Shown here: positions 6,315-10,772 of the stretch, piece by piece
Numbering within the stretch: position 1 is the first letter of the stretch
How the letters are laid out: the number at the start of each line of letters is the position of its first letter
DNA from: Burkholderiaceae bacterium
GTDB taxonomy: Bacteria > Pseudomonadota > Gammaproteobacteria > Burkholderiales > Burkholderiaceae
DNA: 10,772 nucleotides
Direction of reading: 5' to 3'
Assembly: GCA_023253905.1 (NCBI GenBank)
Contig: JALREG010000274.1
Span: 1 to 10,772 of the forward strand
Position numbers and translations under genes: made by a program
Notes under the pieces: model-generated
Seen by the model: only the letters and a program-made list of their open reading frames with translations
Databases searched by the model: none
What the model was told of the DNA's origin: nothing

Positions 6315-9263
6315 TCACTGACAGGCTTCGCACTCCGGATCATCGATCGCGCAGAACTTCGGTGCGATGGGCTCACTGCTGGCTGCGACCGATACGGCAG
6401 CCACTGCGGCCGTTACCGCACCACCGGCTCCCGCGTAGTTGAAACCCGTCGCGCCCGCACCATCGGCCGACACCGAGTTCAGCTGCCCGATCTTGTCGGT
6501 GGTCGACTTCTCTGCATGTGTGGCACCGAGCGTGCGCAGGTAGTAAGTGGTTTTAAGCCCGCGGAGCCAGGCCAGCGTGTAGGTGTCATGCAGGCGCTTG
6601 CCCGAGGCACCGGCCATGTAGATATTGAGCGACTGCGCCTGATCGATCCACTTCTGGCGGCGCGCCGCACACTCCACCAGCCAGCTGGGCTCCACCTCAA
6701 AGGCGGTGGCGTAGATTTCGCGGAGCTCGGTGGGGATCCGGTCGATTCGAGCGAGCGAGCCGTCGAAGAACTTGAGATCGGCCACCATCACTTCATCCCA
6801 CAGTCCGAGCCGCTTCAGGTCGCGAACCAGATAGTCGTTGACCACGGTGAATTCGCCCGAGAGGTTCGATTTCACGTAAAGGTTCTGGAAGGTGGGCTCG
6901 ATACAGGCCGACACACCGATGATGTTCGAGATGGTGGCGGTGGGGGCGATCGCGACGCAATTGGAGTTGCGCATTCCGTGCTCGCGGATGCGGGCACGCA
7001 AGCTCGTCCAATCGAGATGTTCGGTTTCATCGACCTCGACATGGCCGCCACGCTCGTCGCGCAGTAACCGGATCGTGTCCTGCGGCAGAATGCCGCGATC
7101 CCACAACGAGCCCTTGAAGCTCGAATATCGCCCGCGCTCCTCGGCCAGTTCGGTGGACGCCCAGTATGCGAAGTAGCAAACGGCTTCCATGGAGGCGTCG
7201 GCAAATTCAATGGCCTGTTCGCTCGCATAGGGCACACGAAGCAGATGCAGGCAGTCCTGGAAGCCCATGATGCCCAGCCCTACAGGTCGGTGGCGAAGAT
7301 TGGCATTTCTCGCCTTACCGACCGCGTAGTAGTTGATGTCAATCACGTTGTCGAGCATGCGCATGGCGGTGTGAATCGTCGCCTTGAGCTTGTCCAGATC
7401 GAGTTCCCAGCGGCCGTCGCGCTCGCGCATGTGGGCCACGAGGTTGACCGACCCCAGGTTGCACACGGCGATTTCGCTATCGCTGGTGTTGAGCGTGATC
7501 TCGGTGCACAGGTTGGAGCTGTGGACGACGCCCACGTGTTGCTGGGGGCTGCGCAGATTGCAGGGATCCTTGAAGGTGATCCAGGGATGGCCGGTTTCAA
7601 ACAGCATCGACAGCATCTTGCGCCAGAGCTGAATCGCTGGAACCTTGCGGAACAGCTTGAGTTCTCCATTGGCGGCGCGCGCCTCGTGCCGCAGGTAGGC
7701 CTGCTCAAACTCGCGGCCGACCTTGTCGTGGAGGTCGCGGCAGTCAGCGGGTGAGAACAGGGTCCATTCGGCGTTCTCCATGACCCGCTTCATAAACAGG
7801 TCAGGGATCCAGTTGGCGGTGTTCATGTCGTGCGTGCGGCGACGATCATCGCCGGTGTTCTTGCGCAGTTCGAGAAACTCCTCGATGTCGAGGTGCCAGG
7901 TTTCGAGGTAGGCACAGACTGCGCCCTTGCGCTTACCACCCTGGTTGACCGCCACCGCTGTGTCGTTGACCACCTTGAGGAAGGGCACCACACCCTGGCT
8001 CTTGCCATTGGTGCCGCGGATATGGCTGCCGAGCGCGCGAACCGGTGTCCAGTCGTTACCGAGGCCGCCCGCGTACTTGGCAAGCAGCGCGTTTTCCTTG
8101 ATGGCCTCATAAATGCCGTCAAGGTCGTCGGAGACGGTGGTGAGGTAGCAGGACGAAAGCTGTGAACGCTGGGTGCCCGAGTTGAACAGCGTGGGCGTGG
8201 AGCTCATGAAATCGAACGTGGAGAGGAGTTCGTAGAACTCGATCGCGCGCTCTTCGCGGTTGACCTCGTTCAGCGACAGACCCATCGCGACACGCATGAA
8301 AAATGCCTGCGGCAGCTCGATTCGCTGTTCGTCAATGTGGAGAAAGTAGCGGTCGTAAAGGGTCTGTAGCCCGAGGTAAGTGAACTGCAGGTCGCGGTCA
8401 GACTGGAGGGCTGCTCCAAGCCGGCGCAGATCAAACTGCAGCAGTTTTTCGTCGATGAGCCCTGCCTCGACACCGCGGCGCATGAAGCCTGGGAAATAGT
8501 CGGCGTAGCGCGTGGCCATTTCGGAATGGGCGACTTCTTCGCCGAGCGCCTCGCGGCGCATGGTGTGCAGCAGCAGCCGCGCGGTCACCTGGCTGTAGGC
8601 CGGGTCCTTTTCGATCAGAGCACGAGCGGACAGGATCGCCGACTTGTAGACCTCTTCGAGCGGGACGCCGTCATAGAGGTTGCGCACAGTTTCCGACAGC
8701 ACGGTGTCCGCGCTCACGAATTCACCCAACCCTACACAGGCCGAGGCGATCAGCGAATGCAGCGCGGAAATATCGAGCGGGCGGCGCTGGCCGCCCTCTA
8801 CGACGTGCAGGGTTGTCTGGTTGGCGCTGTCGCGCTCCTGGCGCGCGGCCGCACGCTCCTGCGCACGGCGCTCGCGGTAGAGCACGTAGGCGCGCGCCAC
8901 CTCGTGTTCGCCAAAGCGCATCAGCGCGAGTTCGACATGGTCCTGGATGTCTTCAATATGAAAGGTGCCGCCGCCCTGCTTGCCGCGCGCGAGCGCCGAG
9001 ACCACCGCGCCGGTCAGGCGCTCAACCAGCTCTCGTACCCGCGCCGACGCCGCACTCTGCCCGCCGTGCACGGCGAGGAACGCTTTGGTCATGGCAACCG
9101 AGATCTTGCCAGGCTCAAACGCCACCACCGAACCATTGCGGCGGATGACCTTGAAGTCGGCGAGGAAAGCGGTCGACTGGGCGCCCGGTGCGGTTTCAAC
9201 GGTGGCCGCGGCCCCCTGGGGCATCAGCGACTCCTGCCTGGTGCGCTCAGCGACTCTCTGCAT
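6315..9263 (-). CDS. nrdA: Class I ribonucleoside-diphosphate reductase, alpha (R1) subunit with two ATP-cones
   Basis: NrdA is the catalytic subunit that reduces ribonucleoside diphosphates with electrons from thioredoxin/glutaredoxin. The product is 982 residues, much longer than E. coli NrdA (761). The extra length is mostly N-terminal: a first ATP-cone at about 36-145 (FKVIRRNG, FEPGKI) and a second, more diverged cone at about 151-240 (LHVVEGGQRRPLD). The overall activity site lies in this domain type. Catalytic residues are all present: Cys372 and Cys601 as the redox pair, Cys586 as the thiyl radical site within NLCTE (Asn584, Glu588), and Tyr906-Tyr907 in the radical path. PTATISNI occurs at 774-781. 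The C-terminal tail carries Cys971, Cys978 and Cys981 (CEACQ), the thiol-relay end. AAGGAG (9270-9275) sits 6 nt before the ATG at 9263. Transcription probably comes from the NrdR-controlled promoter at 9468-9496, with nrdB downstream. Confidence 0.97.
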   Translation of the reverse strand: MQRVAERTRQESLMPQGAAATVETAPGAQSTAFLADFKVIRRNGSVVAFEPGKISVAMTKAFLAVHGGQSAASARVRELVERLTGAVVSALARGKQGGGTFHIEDIQDHVELALMRFGEHEVARAYVLYRERRAQERAAARQERDSANQTTLHVVEGGQRRPLDISALHSLIASACVGLGEFVSADTVLSETVRNLYDGVPLEEVYKSAILSARALIEKDPAYSQVTARLLLHTMRREALGEEVAHSEMATRYADYFPGFMRRGVEAGLIDEKLLQFDLRRLGAALQSDRDLQFTYLGLQTLYDRYFLHIDEQRIELPQAFFMRVAMGLSLNEVNREERAIEFYELLSTFDFMSSTPTLFNSGTQRSQLSSCYLTTVSDDLDGIYEAIKENALLAKYAGGLGNDWTPVRALGSHIRGTNGKSQGVVPFLKVVNDTAVAVNQGGKRKGAVCAYLETWHLDIEEFLELRKNTGDDRRRTHDMNTANWIPDLFMKRVMENAEWTLFSPADCRDLHDKVGREFEQAYLRHEARAANGELKLFRKVPAIQLWRKMLSMLFETGHPWITFKDPCNLRSPQQHVGVVHSSNLCTEITLNTSDSEIAVCNLGSVNLVAHMRERDGRWELDLDKLKATIHTAMRMLDNVIDINYYAVGKARNANLRHRPVGLGIMGFQDCLHLLRVPYASEQAIEFADASMEAVCYFAYWASTELAEERGRYSSFKGSLWDRGILPQDTIRLLRDERGGHVEVDETEHLDWTSLRARIREHGMRNSNCVAIAPTATISNIIGVSACIEPTFQNLYVKSNLSGEFTVVNDYLVRDLKRLGLWDEVMVADLKFFDGSLARIDRIPTELREIYATAFEVEPSWLVECAARRQKWIDQAQSLNIYMAGASGKRLHDTYTLAWLRGLKTTYYLRTLGATHAEKSTTDKIGQLNSVSADGAGATGFNYAGAGGAVTAAVAAVSVAASSEPIAPKFCAIDDPECEACQ

Positions 9264-9306
9264 ACGATTCTCCTTGTTGTGACGGCGATGAGCGCCTGAT
9301 TGCGCC

Positions 9307-9389
9307 TCACGCCGGCCTGACCTGTTCTTTGCTGTCCGGACCCATTCCGGACGACCGCTGCATCACGCCTCGCGAAGCTCCATACGCAT
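9307..9389 (-). other. Possible overlapping leader peptides upstream of nrdA
   Basis: On the minus strand an 8-codon frame (9389-9363, MRMELREA) ends in a TGA that shares its last base with the ATG of an 18-codon frame (9363-9307, MQRSSGMGPDSKEQVRPA), a TGATG junction. GAGG lies 4 nt before the second ATG. Both end more than 40 nt before nrdA. No conservation can be checked here, so coding is speculative. Confidence 0.2.
9334..9352. repeat. Stem-loop in the nrdA leader
   Basis: GTCCGGA and TCCGGAC pair perfectly around the 5-nt loop CCCAT. It lies about 70 nt before the nrdA start, inside the predicted untranslated leader. It has no T-tract, so it is not an obvious terminator. Confidence 0.5.
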
Positions 9390-9430
9390 ATGACACGCAG
9401 ACCGGCTGACTGTCCGTGATGACGCGTGAA

Positions 9431-9446
9431 GCACTAGATGTGGGGG
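9431..9446. promoter_or_regulatory. NrdR-box-like site, proximal to nrdA
   Basis: This 16-mer begins GCACTAGATGTG and matches one palindromic form of the NrdR consensus (ACACTATATCTAGTGT) at 10 of 16 positions by my alignment, with the CACTA half best kept. Its centre is exactly 31 bp from that of the second box, matching the three-helical-turn spacing known for paired NrdR sites. It lies just downstream of the predicted transcription start. Confidence 0.65.
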
Positions 9447-9461
9447 GTATGACGATCGTTG

Positions 9462-9477
9462 GACCTAATTCTAGTGG
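9462..9477. promoter_or_regulatory. NrdR-box-like site covering the nrdA -10 element
   Basis: This 16-mer matches the same consensus at 10 of 16 positions and keeps CTA in the left half and the full CTAGTG in the right half. The predicted -10 hexamer of the nrdA promoter lies entirely within it, so binding of the NrdR repressor (ATP/dATP-responsive, with an ATP-cone like NrdA) would block RNA polymerase. nrdR itself is not in the window. Confidence 0.7.
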
Positions 9478-9496
9478 TCGGGACCCGCCCGATCAA
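9468..9496 (-). promoter_or_regulatory. sigma70-type promoter of nrdA(B)
   Basis: On the minus strand the -35 TTGATC (9491-9496) and -10 TAGAAT (9468-9473) are 17 bp apart; they match TTGACA at 4 and TATAAT at 5 of 6 positions. Transcription should start near 9460, giving a leader of about 195 nt before nrdA. The overlap with the NrdR-like box supports this choice. Confidence 0.65.
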
Positions 9497-9670
9497 GTCT
9501 TGCAACCGATCAGATCAACGCCGCAGTCACAGCCTGATCAAGAATCGCATCGGTTCGAGAACTGACTTCTCTAACCCAGGCCCGCCATCGTTTTCAGGCG
9601 GTGATGGGCCCGCGAGCACTGGAAAATTTGCTTCTAGAAATGAAACGTAAGATTTCGCGCGGTTTTCCGG

Positions 9671-10261
9671 TCAAAACGGCCTGATAAGCCCCGTCGCTTC
9701 AGGGCTCGTGAGTACACGTGTCCAATCGAAGAAGGGTCCAGGATCTTGCTTGCGGCCAGGGGCCACGTCTTCGTGGCCTGCCGCCCATCGCAATGGGTGG
9801 CGCGCACGCAACAGTCCGATAACTTGCGCAAGGCGCCGATACTGTGCGTGGGTAAATCGGTGCGCCCCGTCACCTTCGAGTTCGATGCCGATCGAAAAAT
9901 CGTTGCAGCGTTCCCGGTCAAGCATGCGGGAGGGGCCGGCGTGCCAGGCGCGCTGATCGGTGCCGACGAACTGCACTACCTCGCCTCGGCGCCGGATCAA
10001 CAAGTGCGCTGATACCTGCAGATCAGCGAGACAGGCAAGCCTGGGGTCGTCGCGGGTAGTCAACTGGTTGAGAAACAGGCGCTCAATCGCGTTGCCAGAG
10101 AACACGCCAGGCGGCAGGCTGATGAAGTGCATCAACAGCGTGTCGACGGCCATCCCCGGTGGACGGGCATTGAAATTGGGCGATTCGAGCCGCTTGACCC
10201 CGTTTAGCCAACCGCCGGGCGCATCCGACCATTGGATAGACCCGATGCGGCGTGCGGTCAT
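9671..10261 (-). CDS. ampD: 1,6-anhydro-N-acetylmuramyl-L-alanine amidase
   Basis: AmpD is a cytosolic zinc amidase that removes the peptide from anhydromuropeptides during cell-wall recycling; in bacteria with AmpR its loss raises beta-lactamase expression. The 196-residue product is close to the E. coli length (183). The N-terminal SPNFNARP leads to LLMHFISLPPGVF with zinc ligand His45. RAWHAG, RERCNDFSIG and IELEG follow (Glu127 region), and then GHEDVAPGRKQDPGP supplies His153, Lys161 and Asp163, the second and third zinc ligands and the catalytic lysine. I chose the ATG at 10261, not the longer in-frame start at 10378, because it overlaps the TGA of the upstream gene as ATGA and gives the normal AmpD N-terminus. 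Translation is probably coupled; no strong ribosome binding site is seen. nrdA follows after 407 nt. Confidence 0.95.
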   Translation of the reverse strand: MTARRIGSIQWSDAPGGWLNGVKRLESPNFNARPPGMAVDTLLMHFISLPPGVFSGNAIERLFLNQLTTRDDPRLACLADLQVSAHLLIRRRGEVVQFVGTDQRAWHAGPSRMLDRERCNDFSIGIELEGDGAHRFTHAQYRRLAQVIGLLRARHPLRWAAGHEDVAPGRKQDPGPFFDWTRVLTSPEATGLIRPF

Positions 10262-10578
10262 CGCGATGCGGAAGGACCGCGGGGCGCCTGCTCGGTGAGG
10301 TCGCGATGCGCGGTGCTGCAGTAACTTGAGCCTCGCGCGCCCGCTACCGCATCGCGCGCTGGCAGATAGAGTCCGCAATGCGCACAGCGCAGCATCGGTT
10401 CGGGCGGCGCCTCACCCGGGGCCGCGCCGGCGCCCTGCTCCCGGGTGCGGGCTGAATCGGACTCGGCGGGTGGAGGCGATGCCGCAGACTCCGCACGGCG
10501 ACGGCCGATGCGCCAGAGCGTCCACCCAAGCCAGGCGACCCCGGCGAGTACGATCCATACGGTGAACTTTCCCATCAT
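10258..10578 (-). CDS. PP0621-like small membrane-anchored protein with a C-terminal zinc-ribbon motif
   Basis: This 106-residue protein has one membrane helix at about 5-24, a basic RRR stop-transfer stretch, then a polar Pro/Ala/Ser-rich linker (about 29-60). A small C-terminal domain, MLRCAHCGLYLPARDAV, ends in SYCSTAHRD. Cys65, Cys68, Cys87 and His91 form a C-x-x-C...C-x-x-x-H set that could bind zinc. The arrangement matches the conserved PP0621 family as I recall it; function is unknown. With an N-in helix the ribbon would face outward, and the reverse topology is equally possible. The ATG at 10578 overlaps the stop of the upstream gene (ATGA), and the stop overlaps the ampD start in the same way, so the three genes are one coupled operon. 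A second ATG directly follows the first and is an equal alternative. Confidence 0.75.
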   Translation of the reverse strand: MMGKFTVWIVLAGVAWLGWTLWRIGRRRAESAASPPPAESDSARTREQGAGAAPGEAPPEPMLRCAHCGLYLPARDAVAGARGSSYCSTAHRDLTEQAPRGPSASR

Positions 10579-10772
10579 CCCCGCCGCAGGACCACCTCGA
10601 GCACGAAGCGGCTACCAACATAGGCAAGGAGCAGCAGCCCGAATCCGCCCAGCGTGAGGCGTAACGCGGTCTCGCCGCGCCAGCCGCGCAGGCGGCGGCC
10701 CAGGAGCAGGACGCCAAACACGCCCCAGGAGATCAGCGTGAACACGGTTTTGTGATCGAGCGTGAGCGGCTT
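10575..10772 (-). CDS. CcsA/YpjD (HemX)-type cytochrome c assembly membrane protein, C-terminal end (5' part outside window)
   Basis: Only the last 65 residues are in the window. They begin KPLTLDHKTVFTLISW, a segment in which the conserved histidine of the CcsA/HemX family stands before a membrane helix (about 10-25 of the fragment). RRLRGWRGETALRLTL and a second helix (about 40-52) follow, ending in YVGSRFVLEVVL. This is the typical C-terminus of the E. coli YpjD type of cytochrome c assembly protein, an inner-membrane protein whose exact role is not established; related CcsA proteins deliver haem in cytochrome c maturation. The TGA at 10577-10575 overlaps the next gene's ATG. The frame is open to the window edge. 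Confidence 0.85.
   Translation of the reverse strand, partial: KPLTLDHKTVFTLISWGVFGVLLLGRRLRGWRGETALRLTLGGFGLLLLAYVGSRFVLEVVLRRG

Larger units (their letters stand above)
9264..9670. other. Non-coding interval between ampD and nrdA
   Basis: This 407-bp stretch holds no convincing gene on either strand. From the ampD side it contains about 170 bp without an obvious strong terminator (only weak stems, such as CCGCC/GGCGG near 9590-9610), three TTGATC copies, the nrdA promoter, the tandem NrdR-like boxes and a leader of about 195 nt. The leader has a perfect 7-bp stem-loop (9334-9352) and two very short reading frames. A 63-codon plus-strand frame at 9459-9650 starts with TTG inside the promoter and lacks a ribosome binding site, so it is not called. 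Confidence 0.7.

Noticed and set aside
8526..9299. 257-codon plus-strand frame
   Set aside because: It runs opposite the start of nrdA, which has intact motifs and a ribosome binding site. The product shows no domain.
9513..9526. Possible FNR/ANR site
   Set aside because: TTGAT is followed by a poorly matching half at the wrong spacing; no TTGAT-N4-ATCAA dyad is present.
9459..9650. 63-codon plus-strand frame in the ampD-nrdA interval
   Set aside because: It starts with TTG inside the nrdA promoter, has no ribosome binding site and gives an unrecognisable product.

Overview
This window reads as ordinary chromosomal core DNA from a high-GC Betaproteobacterium. The evidence is the pairing of accC with prmA, a class I ribonucleotide reductase pair whose large subunit has a duplicated ATP-cone, a lysine/alanine histone H1-like protein ending in the betaproteobacterial tail LNPAAAWPFPTG, and a run of a CcsA/YpjD-type membrane protein, a PP0621-type protein and AmpD. 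I see no insertion sequence, prophage, CRISPR array, tRNA, rRNA or toxin-antitoxin module, and no sign of an undescribed multi-gene system. The best material is regulatory and architectural detail around the nrd genes.

Left block, plus strand (1-2476): the C-terminal part of AccC (biotin carboxylase of acetyl-CoA carboxylase) is followed after 3 nt by prmA (ribosomal protein L11 methyltransferase). After 27 nt comes a PfkB-family sugar/nucleoside kinase with its own ribosome binding site. These three probably form one transcription unit.

Middle block (2528-4733): a YggT-family membrane protein on the minus strand is divergent from an OFA-type MFS transporter on the plus strand, with about 86 nt between them. 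The transporter converges on the H1-like gene, and a perfect 13-bp hairpin terminator sits between the two.

Right block, all minus strand (10772 down to 4419): a truncated CcsA/YpjD-type gene, a PP0621-like gene and ampD are joined by two ATGA stop/start overlaps. A 407-bp non-coding interval follows, then nrdA, nrdB and the H1-like gene. The interval holds a good sigma70-type promoter (TTGATC-17 bp-TAGAAT). Two NrdR-box-like 16-mers lie 31 bp apart, one covering the -10 element. This is the expected layout for repression of nrdA(B) by NrdR when dNTP/ATP is sufficient.

Functionally, NrdA and NrdB make deoxyribonucleotides for DNA replication, and the H1-like protein probably binds the nucleoid. 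AmpD recycles cell-wall anhydromuropeptides. AccC supplies malonyl-CoA for fatty acid synthesis, and PrmA modifies the ribosome. All calls come from reading motifs by eye; no database search was run.
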